Shown: in pieces, positions 24,907 through 32,961 of the stretch
How positions within the stretch are numbered: position 1 is the stretch's first letter
How the letters are laid out: every line of letters starts with the position of its first letter
Assembly (NCBI GenBank): GCA_966111775.1
Contig: CBHWBD010000010.1
Coordinates: 1 to 57,228, forward strand
Length of the DNA: 57,228 nt
Reading direction: 5' to 3'
From: Pelomonas sp966111775
Lineage (GTDB): Bacteria; Pseudomonadota; Gammaproteobacteria; Burkholderiales; Burkholderiaceae_C
Notes under the pieces: model-generated
The model's input: the letters and a program-made list of their open reading frames with translations, nothing else
What the model was told of the DNA's origin: nothing
The model's database searches: none
Program-made: the position numbers and the translations under genes

Positions 24907-25398
24907 ATGCGAGCCTTGTCATGCCTGTTGCTTGGCCTTGCCGCCCTGGCGCCAGCCAGGGCCCAGGAGAGCTGCCAGCCCAGCGAGGCCGCCGTACTGG
25001 CGGCCTTGAACGCCTTTCGTGCCCAGCCCCAAGCCTGTGGCGAGCGCGCCTGGCCGGCGGTGGCGCCGCTGCACGCCAATCCCTTGCTGGCCGAATCGGC
25101 CCGCCGCTATGCCCTGGAGCTGTCCAGGCGCGACCGCCTCGAGCATGTCGGCGCAGGCGGCACCTCGCTGCGAACGCGGGTGCGCGAGGCCGGTTATCTG
25201 ATGAAGTCGGCCGGCGAGAACCTGGCCGGCGGCCCGGAGACCCTGGACGAGGCCATGGCCCAGTGGCTGGCCAGCCCGGCGCATTGCGAGAACCTGATGG
25301 CGCCGGACTTCCAGGAATTCGGCCTGGCCTGTGCGGTGGGCTCAGGCAGGCTGCAGCGCTACTGGGTGCTGCACATGGCGGCCCCCACAAAAAAATGA
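24907..25398 (+). CDS. Secreted CAP/SCP-domain protein
   Basis: The protein has 163 residues with a signal peptide (cut near ARAQ). CAP hallmarks are present: LNAFRAQPQACG, a His in RLEHVGAGG, GENLAGG, and the second His in MAQWLASPAHCENLMAPDFQEFGLA. Bacterial CAP proteins are extracellular and poorly characterised. The stop codon is followed at once by a structured repeat that fills the whole gap to the next gene. Confidence 0.88.
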   Translation: MRALSCLLLGLAALAPARAQESCQPSEAAVLAALNAFRAQPQACGERAWPAVAPLHANPLLAESARRYALELSRRDRLEHVGAGGTSLRTRVREAGYLMKSAGENLAGGPETLDEAMAQWLASPAHCENLMAPDFQEFGLACAVGSGRLQRYWVLHMAAPTKK

Positions 25399-25519
25399 AG
25401 CCCCTCGTCCAAGGAGTACCTTGGCCGGTCCCCCGAGGGGACGCCGATGCATGCGGCATTGAGCCGCATGCACATCGCCCAAGGCGGGCCGGCAAGGGAG
25501 CGGCCCGGCGCTCGGCCCG
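25399..25519 (+). repeat. Dispersed structured repeat, copy B
   Basis: This 121-base copy exactly fills the space between two convergent genes. It has three hairpins. I: CCCCTCG (25401-25407) with CGAGGGG (25434-25440), enclosing CCAAGG/CCTTGG. II: CATGCGGC (25450-25457) with GCCGCATG (25463-25470), flanked by GATG/CATC. III: CGGGCCG (25485-25491) with CGGCCCG at 25501-25507 or, alternatively, 25513-25519. The copy at 45271-45406 is about 85% identical over the last 90 bases by eye. Confidence 0.8.
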
Positions 25520-26173
25520 CTAAATCCAGCCGAGATCGATGGCGCGCAGAACGGCCTGCGTGCGGTCGCGCACGCCCATCTTGGAGAAGATGGCCGAGCA
25601 GTGGTTCTTGATGACGCCTTCGCTGTTGCCCAGCAGGCCGGCGATCTCGGTGTTGCTGCGGCCACTGGCGACCAGGCGCAGTACCTGCAGCTCCTTCGGG
25701 CTCAGCGGGTCGGGATGGTCGGCCGCCGTGAAGGCGCGCTCGCCGCCCTTGGCTTCCATGCGCGTGGTGAGCGATGGCCGCAGCGCCGTGCCGCCGCCGT
25801 GTACGTCGCGCAGGGCCTGGGCCAGGGTCTCGGGGCTGATGGCCTTGAGCAGGAAGCCGCGGGCGCCGGCGCGCACCGCCTCGTCGAAGGCGGCGGTGTC
25901 GTCGAAGGTGGTCAGCAGGATGACCGGCAGGCGCAGGGCACGCGCGGCCAGCGCGCGGATCAGGCCGATGCCGTCCAGGCGCGGCATGCGCATGTCGGAC
26001 AGGATGACGTCGGGCATGTCGTCTGCCGCAGCGGCAGACAGCCATTCCAGCGCCTCGGCGCCGTCGCTGGCCTCGCCGACGACCTGCAGTTCGTCATGCA
26101 GCGCGAGCAGGCCCTTGAGGCCTTCCCGCACCAGTTGTTGGTCTTCGACCAGCAGGATCTTGATCACACCCAT
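25520..26173 (-). CDS. NarL/FixJ-family response regulator
   Basis: The protein has 217 residues. An N-terminal receiver domain (IKILLVEDQQLVREGL) carries the phosphoacceptor Asp60 in LSDMRMPRLDG and the conserved Lys in GFLLKAIS. A C-terminal LuxR-type helix-turn-helix follows (LSPKELQVLRLVASGRSNTEIAGLLGNSEGVIKNH, in part). Its start overlaps the kinase stop, so the two form a coupled pair. An in-frame ATG at 26182 is equally possible. The target genes cannot be told from the sequence. Confidence 0.9.
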   Translation of the reverse strand: MGVIKILLVEDQQLVREGLKGLLALHDELQVVGEASDGAEALEWLSAAAADDMPDVILSDMRMPRLDGIGLIRALAARALRLPVILLTTFDDTAAFDEAVRAGARGFLLKAISPETLAQALRDVHGGGTALRPSLTTRMEAKGGERAFTAADHPDPLSPKELQVLRLVASGRSNTEIAGLLGNSEGVIKNHCSAIFSKMGVRDRTQAVLRAIDLGWI

Positions 26174-27384
26174 CGCGGACATCTCAGCTCGATTCGAAAT
26201 CCCGGGCTGGTGCGGGTCACGCACATCTGCCCGCCCAGCTCGGCCATGCGTTCGGTCATGCCCGAGAGACCGTTGCCAAAGCCCTCGGCGCGGCCCTCGC
26301 GCCAGCCCGGCGCTCCCCGCCCATCATCGTCGATGCTGACGGCGACCTCATCCCCATCACCCCTGAGTTCGACCTGGACGCGACGCGCCCCGGCATGACG
26401 AACGCTGTTGGTCACGCCTTCCTGTACACAGCGCAGCAGGGCGTGGGCGGCGCGCGGCCCGAGGTCGCGGGCGGCATCGTCCAGGGCCAGCTCGATGCGG
26501 GTGCTGGCAATGCCTTCGGCCAGGGCCTGCAGGGCGGCCGACAGGTCGATGCGCTGCGAGCTGCGCTGCTGGGAGACGGCTTCACGCACATCGGCCAGCA
26601 ACTGGGCCGCCACCCCCTCGGCGCGCCCCATGGCCTGGCCGGCGCCCGAGGTGTCCTGGCGCACCAGCAGGGCACCGCCGAGCTGCAGCTGCAGGTTCAG
26701 CGCCGTCAGGTGGTGACCCATCAGGTCGTGCAGCTCACGGGCGATCTGCATGCGTTCGTTGTAGCGCATCTGCTCGGCCAGCAGGTGCTCGCCGGCCATC
26801 TGCTCGGCCAGCACGGCCTGCAGCCAGCGGCGCTTCTCGGCCTCGGCCGCGGCCATGCGACCCAGGCCGAAGGCCAGACCGTGCAGGGCCAGCATGGAGG
26901 ACAGCAGGCCGAACTGGTCCAGCCAGGCCGTCGCCTGCGGAGCCGCATAGATGCCGGTGTTCAGCAGCACCTGGGCGAAGCCGAAGCCCAGGGCCAGCCG
27001 CGCCGGCAGCAGCACGGCCGCAAGCGCCGTGACCAGGAAGGGCAGGCCGGGTGTGACGCCGAAGGCCAGCAGGTCGACGAGCAGCAGCCAGGCCAGGCGG
27101 CGGTTCACGGCGACGACGCCGCCACCCTGGCTGGCCAGGCGCCACATCAGCGCGACGAAGGCCAGCAGCAGGCCCACGCACAGCAGCAGCAGGCCGCGGT
27201 CGTTGGCGCCACCGCCGGCCGCGCGCCAGACCCAGGCGACCAGGCCGTCATAGGGCTCGGTGCGGGCGCCCAGCAGCGCCGCGCCGGCGCTGACCAGCTC
27301 CATCACGCAAACGACCAGGGCCGCCAGCCGCAGCACCACACCGGGTTCGGCGAGGCGGGCGAGCAGGCGGTCGAACTTCGTCAT
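26164..27384 (-). CDS. Membrane histidine kinase of the HisKA_3 (NarX/DesK-like) type
   Basis: The protein has 406 residues. About five hydrophobic segments fill residues 15-175 with little periplasmic sequence. Then come a linker coiled coil, the HisKA_3 dimerisation helix with phosphoacceptor His219 in ARELHDLMGHHLT, and a HATPase domain with N box EGVTNSVRHA and G boxes DDDGRGAPG and GFGNGLSGM. The membrane part suggests sensing in or at the membrane. It overlaps mnmA by four bases (ATGA) and the regulator gene downstream, so all three are probably co-transcribed. Confidence 0.9.
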   Translation of the reverse strand: MTKFDRLLARLAEPGVVLRLAALVVCVMELVSAGAALLGARTEPYDGLVAWVWRAAGGGANDRGLLLLCVGLLLAFVALMWRLASQGGGVVAVNRRLAWLLLVDLLAFGVTPGLPFLVTALAAVLLPARLALGFGFAQVLLNTGIYAAPQATAWLDQFGLLSSMLALHGLAFGLGRMAAAEAEKRRWLQAVLAEQMAGEHLLAEQMRYNERMQIARELHDLMGHHLTALNLQLQLGGALLVRQDTSGAGQAMGRAEGVAAQLLADVREAVSQQRSSQRIDLSAALQALAEGIASTRIELALDDAARDLGPRAAHALLRCVQEGVTNSVRHAGARRVQVELRGDGDEVAVSIDDDGRGAPGWREGRAEGFGNGLSGMTERMAELGGQMCVTRTSPGFRIELRCPRWV

Positions 27385-28502
27385 TCGGCCAAGGCGGCTG
27401 AAATGACGCCGCCGCCCAGGCAGACCTCGCCGTCATAGAGCACGGCGCTCTGGCCAGGCGTCACGGCCCATTGCGGGTCGGGGAAGCGCAGCTGCAGATG
27501 GCCGCTGGCGTCGAAGCCGACGCTGCAGGGGGCGTCGGCCTGGCGATAGCGCGTCTTGGCGGCGGCCTCGCCAGTGGTCGGCGCCCGGCCGGAGACCCAG
27601 CTCAGGTCGTCGGCGACCAGGGCCGGGCTTTGCAGCAGCGGGTGGTCGTGACCCTGCACGACGATCAGCGTGTTGTTCGGGATGTCCTTGGCCGCGACGA
27701 ACCAGGGCTCGTGCTCACCACCACCACGCGGGCTGCCCTTCTCCTTCACGCCGCCTATGCCCAGGCCCTGGCGCTGGCCCAGGGTGTAGAAGCTCAGGCC
27801 CACGTGCTCGCCCAGCTTGCGGCCGCGCTCGTCCTTGATGGGGCCGGGCTGGTGCGACAGGTATTTGTTCAGGAACTCGCGGAAGGGCCGCTCGCCGATG
27901 AAGCAGATGCCGGTCGAGTCCTTCTTCTTCGCATTGGGCAGGCCGATCTCGGCGGCGATGCGTCTCACCTCGGTCTTGGGCAGGTGGCCGACCGGGAACA
28001 TGGCTTTGCTGATCTGCGCCTGGCTGAGGCGGTGCAGGAAATAGCTCTGGTCCTTCAGCGGGTCCAGGCCCTTGAGCAGCTGGAACTCGCCGTTCACTTC
28101 ACGGACGCGAGCGTAGTGGCCGGTGGCGATCTTCTCGGCACCCAGGCGCATGGCATGGTCGAGAAAGGCCTTGAACTTGATCTCGGCGTTGCACAGCACG
28201 TCGGGGTTGGGCGTGCGGCCGGCCTGGTATTCCTGCAGAAAGCTCTCGAAGACGCGATCCTTGTACTCGGCGGCGAAGTTGACGTGCTCGATGTCGATGC
28301 CCAGCACGTCGGCCACCGAGGCGGCGTCCAGGAAGTCCTGGCGCGTCGAGCAGTACTCGTCGTCGTCGTCGTCTTCCCAGTTCTTCATGAAGATGCCGAC
28401 GACCTCATGCCCCTGCTGTTTCAGCAGGTGGGCGGTCACGGCCGAGTCCACGCCGCCGGACAGGCCGACGACGACTCGATGCTTTTTCTCAGCGGAACTC
28501 AT
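27381..28502 (-). CDS. mnmA: tRNA-specific 2-thiouridylase MnmA
   Basis: The protein has 373 residues. A PP-loop ATP-binding motif (VVGLSGGVDSAVTAHLL, about 11-27) marks the adenylation site. The catalytic cysteines lie in PDVLCNAEIKF (Cys104) and STGICFIGERPF (about 200). The C-terminal part has GQRQGLGIGG and a beta-barrel tail. It makes 2-thiouridine at position 34 of Glu, Gln and Lys tRNAs in the cytoplasm. The length is normal. It is the first gene of a unit with a downstream two-component pair. Confidence 0.97.
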   Translation of the reverse strand: MSSAEKKHRVVVGLSGGVDSAVTAHLLKQQGHEVVGIFMKNWEDDDDDEYCSTRQDFLDAASVADVLGIDIEHVNFAAEYKDRVFESFLQEYQAGRTPNPDVLCNAEIKFKAFLDHAMRLGAEKIATGHYARVREVNGEFQLLKGLDPLKDQSYFLHRLSQAQISKAMFPVGHLPKTEVRRIAAEIGLPNAKKKDSTGICFIGERPFREFLNKYLSHQPGPIKDERGRKLGEHVGLSFYTLGQRQGLGIGGVKEKGSPRGGGEHEPWFVAAKDIPNNTLIVVQGHDHPLLQSPALVADDLSWVSGRAPTTGEAAAKTRYRQADAPCSVGFDASGHLQLRFPDPQWAVTPGQSAVLYDGEVCLGGGVISAALAE

Positions 28503-28526
28503 GCCCCGATTGTCCCAAACGGCCCT

Positions 28527-29231
28527 TTAGCCTTTTGGAAACAGGCTTTCCGCACGCTGGTAGAGCACCCAGCTCGTGGCGATGAACTTGTCGCCGCCCT
28601 GGGGTCGGTTGCCGCGGTGGGTGTGGGTGAAGCCGCCGGGCGCGATCAAGAGGCTGCCGGTGCGAGGAACTATCTTGCGGCCTTGGTAGAGGAACTCCGT
28701 CTCGCCCTCGGCGAAGTCGTCGTTCAGATAGAGGGTCCACAGCACCGCCCGGTGCAGGGCCTCACCCTGGTCCAGCCGCGGGTACTGCTCGCAATGCCAG
28801 TAGGGGTAGCCGCCCTGGCCGGCCGTGTAGCGCTGCAGATTGATGGCGCCGGGGCGGAAGACCTTGGCGATCAGGCCCATCAGCATCTCGTCGTTCAGCC
28901 CGGCCACGGCCTCGGCATCCAGCGCAGCCATGGTGCCATCGGCCTTCTGCATCTGCAGCTTCAGCGGCGCCAGGGCCAGATGGGCATAGCGGCGCAGATA
29001 GTGCTTGAAGCCGGCGATGACGGCGTTGTCGAGCTGCTGGCAGGCGTCCGCCCATTCGGGATGGCGGCTGATGGCGATGTCCCAGCTGTCTTTCATCGTC
29101 ACGTCGACGCCGCTGCCGGTTTCGCCGCGCTGCAGGCGGTTGCTGGCCTGGAAACGCTCGACCAGAGCGCGGCAGGCCTCGGGGCTCAGCGCGCCGTCGT
29201 AGACCTCGATGAAGTCGGCAGAGGGTGTCAT
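28527..29231 (-). CDS. 2-oxoglutarate/Fe(II)-dependent oxygenase
   Basis: The protein has 234 residues. The C-terminal half is a prolyl-4-hydroxylase-type double-stranded beta-helix: YWHCEQYP holds the likely first metal ligands, AVLWTLYLNDDFAEGETEF is the hallmark strand region, and FTHTHRGNRPQGGDKFIATSW carries the second His and the Arg/Lys for 2-oxoglutarate. The N-terminal half is helical and unassigned. The substrate is unknown. It ends 24 bases before mnmA and begins 10 bases after the upstream solute-binding gene, so co-transcription is likely. Confidence 0.82.
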   Translation of the reverse strand: MTPSADFIEVYDGALSPEACRALVERFQASNRLQRGETGSGVDVTMKDSWDIAISRHPEWADACQQLDNAVIAGFKHYLRRYAHLALAPLKLQMQKADGTMAALDAEAVAGLNDEMLMGLIAKVFRPGAINLQRYTAGQGGYPYWHCEQYPRLDQGEALHRAVLWTLYLNDDFAEGETEFLYQGRKIVPRTGSLLIAPGGFTHTHRGNRPQGGDKFIATSWVLYQRAESLFPKG

Positions 29232-29241
29232 GTCGGCATTG

Positions 29242-30003
29242 TCAGCCGCCGACCTGGCGCTTCAGCAGGGCCTGCAACGTCGACTGGCGCAGGGCCTCCA
29301 GCTCGCCGCTGGCCTGCAGCCGCAGCAGGGCGGCGTTGAGCTTCAGGGCCAGGGCGGCGTGGCGGCCGGCCAGCACATGGTGGACGGTGTGCTCGTCCAG
29401 CACGATGTCCAGGCGCTGCAGGCCTGGCACGCCCGCGGGCTTCTGCGCCGGGCTGCCGGCCAGCTCGCTGAGCACGGCCACATCGGCCGCATCCGTGGCG
29501 AGCAGCCGCCACAGCTCGCGCAGGCTGCCGGCCTCGACGCGGTGCGTGCCGGGCGGCATCAATTGCTCGACACGCACGACGCCGCGCAGGTGGGCAACGC
29601 GCCAGCGCGTCAGGTCGGCCCAACTGCCGATGCGCAGCGTGGGGTCGCGCGTGTAGGCGCGCAGCGCGACCTGGCCCAGCGGCGTGGCGACGGCGACGAC
29701 GCCTGGGTTGGCTTCGATGTAGTCGCGGGCCCGGTGGGTGTTGGCGTCGACTTCACCGCTGGCCAGCTGCAGGCCGGCGCGGCGGGCCGGCAGGTCGAGA
29801 AACTGCAGGGGCTGACCGATGTCGGCATAGAGCCGCGTCAGCACGGCTTCGCTGACGCCGATCAGGGGATTGGTCGTGCGGTCCCAGCTTGCGATCTGCA
29901 CCGGCGGCTGCGGCTGGGCGGTGGCACGCAAGGCCAGGCCCAGGGGCAGGGCGACGCAGGCGGCGAGGCGCAGGCGGTGGGAGCAGGACGGCGTGTCGGG
30001 CAT
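29242..30003 (-). CDS. Periplasmic solute-binding protein, family 3-like
   Basis: The protein has 253 residues with a signal peptide cut near ATAQ. The fold is the amino-acid-type binding protein: PLIGVSEAVLTRLYADIG, LASGEVDANTHRARDY, VATPLGQVALRAYTRD and a second lobe with LRELWRLLATDAADVAVLSE. No permease or ATPase gene is adjacent, so it may act alone, as many orphan family-3 proteins do. The ligand is unknown. Confidence 0.75.
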   Translation of the reverse strand: MPDTPSCSHRLRLAACVALPLGLALRATAQPQPPVQIASWDRTTNPLIGVSEAVLTRLYADIGQPLQFLDLPARRAGLQLASGEVDANTHRARDYIEANPGVVAVATPLGQVALRAYTRDPTLRIGSWADLTRWRVAHLRGVVRVEQLMPPGTHRVEAGSLRELWRLLATDAADVAVLSELAGSPAQKPAGVPGLQRLDIVLDEHTVHHVLAGRHAALALKLNAALLRLQASGELEALRQSTLQALLKRQVGG

Positions 30004-30089
30004 GTTGGGCGGGGGGCCAAGAATTGTGACGCCCGCCCTTCAGCCCCGACCACGCGCCGCGGCCCGCCGAGCGTCGAAATTCACGTTGC

Positions 30090-30926
30090 CTAGGGCGCCG
30101 GCTTGAAAAGCTGGCGCAGCGCCAGCAGGGCGGCCGGGTGATAGATCGTCCCGTGAGTCTCCTGCGGCAGGTTCAGCACCTGCCAGGCGCTGCCGGGGGC
30201 CAGCTCGCGCTTGAGCATGTCGACGAAGGCCTGCGCCGGTGCCACCAGGCTGGGCTCGGAGCTGGTGGCGATGAAGAGACGCGGCGCCACGCCCTTGCGC
30301 TGGCGCAGTGCGGCCTGGGCCGGCGCCGTCAGGCCGGCGGCGTTCCACCACAGGCTGGGGTCGAAGGCGACATAGGTGCTGAAGAGCTCGGGCTCCAGCA
30401 CCCAGGTCTCGACGGTGAAGAGGCCGGCGAGGGACTCGCCCATCAGCACGCGTTCGTCGGTCACGCGGTAGCGCGCGGCCACGGCCGGCAGCAGTTCGTC
30501 GCGGATGAAGGCGCGAAAGGCCGCCGAGCCGCCGACGCGCGGCGCAATCTTGCGGTCGCTGTCCTGCGTGGTCGGGCCGGTCAGGTCGCGGCGGCGCTGG
30601 GTGTTCTCGATGCCCACCAGCAGGAAGGGCCGCACGGTGCCGTTGGCGAAGCCGACCTGCAGCAAACCGGCCACGTGCAGAAAGTCCTCGGCGATTCCGC
30701 CGTCGGGCATCACCAGCACCGGCAGGCGAGTCGTCGTGCTCTCGGCGTAGCCCGGCGGCGCGTAGACGTTGATGCGCCGCGTCTCGCCCAGCACGCGGGA
30801 CTCCAGCATCAGCGTGTCGCCGATGACCAGTGGCTGGCGGGCGCCGCTGAAGTCGAGGGCCGAGGCGCCGAGGGCGGCGAGGGACAGCAGGGCAGTCAGC
30901 AGGCAGCGCAGCAGCAGATGGGGCAT
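30090..30926 (-). CDS. Secreted alpha/beta hydrolase, esterase D/enterochelin esterase-like
   Basis: The protein has 278 residues with a signal peptide (LLSLAALGASA). The hydrolase core shows RRINVYAPPGY, LPVLVMPDGG, the nucleophile elbow MGESLAGLFT, the acid region around LFIATSSEP and a likely His in LPQETHGTIYH. The family includes siderophore and acyl esterases; the substrate is not determinable. It lies just downstream of the Nudix gene (13 bases), on the same strand. Confidence 0.85.
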   Translation of the reverse strand: MPHLLLRCLLTALLSLAALGASALDFSGARQPLVIGDTLMLESRVLGETRRINVYAPPGYAESTTTRLPVLVMPDGGIAEDFLHVAGLLQVGFANGTVRPFLLVGIENTQRRRDLTGPTTQDSDRKIAPRVGGSAAFRAFIRDELLPAVAARYRVTDERVLMGESLAGLFTVETWVLEPELFSTYVAFDPSLWWNAAGLTAPAQAALRQRKGVAPRLFIATSSEPSLVAPAQAFVDMLKRELAPGSAWQVLNLPQETHGTIYHPAALLALRQLFKPAP

Positions 30927-30939
30927 GGGAGATCCGGTG

Positions 30940-31437
30940 TCAGGCGTTGACCCAGGGCTGGGTCAGCGAGGGATGGGCGAAGACAGTATCCAGCGGCAGC
31001 CGGCGGCCGGCCGCGTGGTCCTCCACACAGGCCAGCACCAGCGGGCTGCGGTGGCGGTCGGCGCAGGCGCGGATCTCGTCCAGGCTCAGCCACAGCGTGC
31101 GGCGTATGCCCTGGTCCAGGGTGCGGCCGGCGATTTCCTCGCCCACTGCACCACTGAAGGCCAGTCGAACATAGGTCACATCCTCTAAACGTGCCGGGCG
31201 GACGAAGCGGGCCAGGTAGACGCCGAGGAAGGCATCGGGCTGGAAGGCCCGCATGGTCTCCTCCAGCGTCTCGCGCACGACGGCCTGAATCGGGCTTTCG
31301 GCCTGCTCCAGATGTCCCGCGGGGTTGTTCAGCCTCAGGCCCTCGGGTGTGTCTTCTTCGACCAATAAGTAGTGGTCTTCCCGTGCAATCACGGCGGCGA
31401 CAGTCACGCTGGGGCGAAACCGGTCTGTGGCAGTCAT
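30940..31437 (-). CDS. Nudix hydrolase
   Basis: The protein has 165 residues. The Nudix box is GHLEQAESPIQAVVRETLEE, with all acidic metal ligands present. Flanking motifs (SVTVAAVIAREDHYLLVEED and DVTYVRLAFSGAV) match the small phosphohydrolase type found in betaproteobacteria, sometimes called NudJ-like. The start at 31437 is set by a clear GGAGG seven or so bases upstream. It is divergent from pntAA, with 85 bases between them holding both promoters. Confidence 0.9.
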   Translation of the reverse strand: MTATDRFRPSVTVAAVIAREDHYLLVEEDTPEGLRLNNPAGHLEQAESPIQAVVRETLEETMRAFQPDAFLGVYLARFVRPARLEDVTYVRLAFSGAVGEEIAGRTLDQGIRRTLWLSLDEIRACADRHRSPLVLACVEDHAAGRRLPLDTVFAHPSLTQPWVNA

Positions 31438-31522
31438 GAAACCTCCCATCGAAATCCCGCACGGGACTGGCCCATCCATTGTGTAAGCTGCCGCGCACCC
31501 CTTGCCCCCGACAGGAGCTTCC

Positions 31523-32638
31523 ATGCAGATCGGCGTACCGCGCGAACGCGCGGCCGGAGAGACCCGCGTGGCCGTCACGCCCGAGACGGCCAAGAAGCTG
31601 AAGGCCGCCGGCCACACGCTGCGCATCGAATCGGGCGCCGGCGTTGCGGCCAGCGTCACCGATGCCGCCTACGAGGCCGTGGGCTGCGAGATCGTCGACC
31701 AGGCCGCCGCCCTCGGCAGCGAGCTGGTGCTGAAGGTGCGCGCACCTGGCGCCGACGAGCTGCCGCTGATGAAATCGGGCGCCGCCCTGGTCGGCATGCT
31801 CAATCCCTTCGACCGCGACGGGCTCACCGCCATGGCCGGTGCGGGCCTGACGAGCTTCGCCCTCGAAGCCGCGCCGCGCACGACGCGGGCCCAGAGCATG
31901 GACGTGCTGTCCAGCCAGGCCAATATCGCGGGCTACAAGGCCGTCATGATCGCGGCCGACCGCTACCAGCGCTTCTTCCCCATGCTGATGACGGCGGCCG
32001 GCACCGTGAAGGCGGCGCGCGTCGTCATCCTGGGCGTCGGCGTCGCGGGCCTGCAGGCGATTGCCACGGCCAAGCGCCTGGGCGCCGTCATCGAGGCCAG
32101 CGATGTGCGGCCGTCGGTGAAGGAGCAGGTCGAGTCCCTCGGCGGCAAGTTCATCGACGTGCCCTACGAGACGGCCGAGGAGAAGGAAGCAGCGGAAGGC
32201 GTCGGCGGCTATGCCCGCCCCATGCCGCAGAGCTGGCTGGACCGCCAGAAGGCCGAGGTCGCCAAGCGCGTCGCGGCGGCCGACGTCGTCATCACGACGG
32301 CCCTGATCCCCGGTCGCGCCGCGCCGGTGCTGGTCACCGAGGACATGGTCAAGGCCATGAAGCCCGGCTCGGTCATCGTCGACATCGCGGCCCCCGCCGG
32401 TGGCAACTGCCCGCTGACCGAGGCCGGCAAGATTGTCACCAAGCACGGCGTCGTCATCGTCGGCGAGACCAATCTGCCGGCGCTCGTCGCGGCCGATGCG
32501 TCGGCGCTGTACGCCCGCAATGTGCTGGACTTCCTGAAGCTCGTCATCACCAAGGAGGGCACGTTCAACGTGCCGCTGGATGACGACATCGTCGCGGCCT
32601 GCCGCGTGACCCAAGACGGTCAAGTGACCCGGAGCTGA
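31523..32638 (+). CDS. pntAA: NAD(P) transhydrogenase subunit alpha, part 1
   Basis: The protein has 371 residues. It is the NAD(H)-binding domain I, with QIGVPRERAAGETRVAVTP at the N-terminus, the Rossmann motif GVGVAGLQAIATAKRLGA at about 170 and RQKAEVAKRVAAADVVITTA. In this three-gene arrangement domain I is separate from the membrane helices. The enzyme couples the proton gradient to hydride transfer from NADH to NADP+. The ATG at 31523 follows AGGAGC. The next gene starts two bases after its stop. Confidence 0.96.
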   Translation: MQIGVPRERAAGETRVAVTPETAKKLKAAGHTLRIESGAGVAASVTDAAYEAVGCEIVDQAAALGSELVLKVRAPGADELPLMKSGAALVGMLNPFDRDGLTAMAGAGLTSFALEAAPRTTRAQSMDVLSSQANIAGYKAVMIAADRYQRFFPMLMTAAGTVKAARVVILGVGVAGLQAIATAKRLGAVIEASDVRPSVKEQVESLGGKFIDVPYETAEEKEAAEGVGGYARPMPQSWLDRQKAEVAKRVAAADVVITTALIPGRAAPVLVTEDMVKAMKPGSVIVDIAAPAGGNCPLTEAGKIVTKHGVVIVGETNLPALVAADASALYARNVLDFLKLVITKEGTFNVPLDDDIVAACRVTQDGQVTRS

Positions 32639-32640
32639 GC

Positions 32641-32961
32641 ATGGATGTCGTCGACCACACCCTCATCAACCTGATCATCTTCGTGCTGGCCATCTACGTG
32701 GGCTACCACGTGGTCTGGACGGTCACGCCGGCCCTGCACACGCCGCTGATGGCCGTCACCAACGCCATCTCGGCCATCGTCATCGTCGGCGCCATGCTGG
32801 CCGCGGCCATGACCGAGACGCCCTTCGCCAAGGGCATGGGCGTGCTGGCCGTGGCCCTGGCCGCGGTCAACATCTTCGGCGGCTTCCTCGTCACGAGGCG
32901 CATGCTGGAGATGTTCAAAAAGAAGGAAAAGAAGGCACCGGTCGCGGAGGGCAAGCCATGA
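32641..32961 (+). CDS. pntAB: NAD(P) transhydrogenase subunit alpha, part 2
   Basis: The protein has 106 residues and is the small membrane part of the alpha subunit. It has three or four hydrophobic helices (LINLIIFVLAIYVGYHVVW; ISAIVIVGAMLAAAM; GVLAVALAAVNIFGGFLVT), with the family signature AVTNAISAIVIVGAM. The C-terminus is Lys-rich and cytosolic. It overlaps pntB by four bases. Confidence 0.95.
   Translation: MDVVDHTLINLIIFVLAIYVGYHVVWTVTPALHTPLMAVTNAISAIVIVGAMLAAAMTETPFAKGMGVLAVALAAVNIFGGFLVTRRMLEMFKKKEKKAPVAEGKP

Noticed and set aside
24438..25523. Plus-strand frame spanning the lipoprotein and CAP regions
   Set aside because: It conflicts with two genes having signal peptides and known motifs; its translation is Arg/Pro-rich noise.
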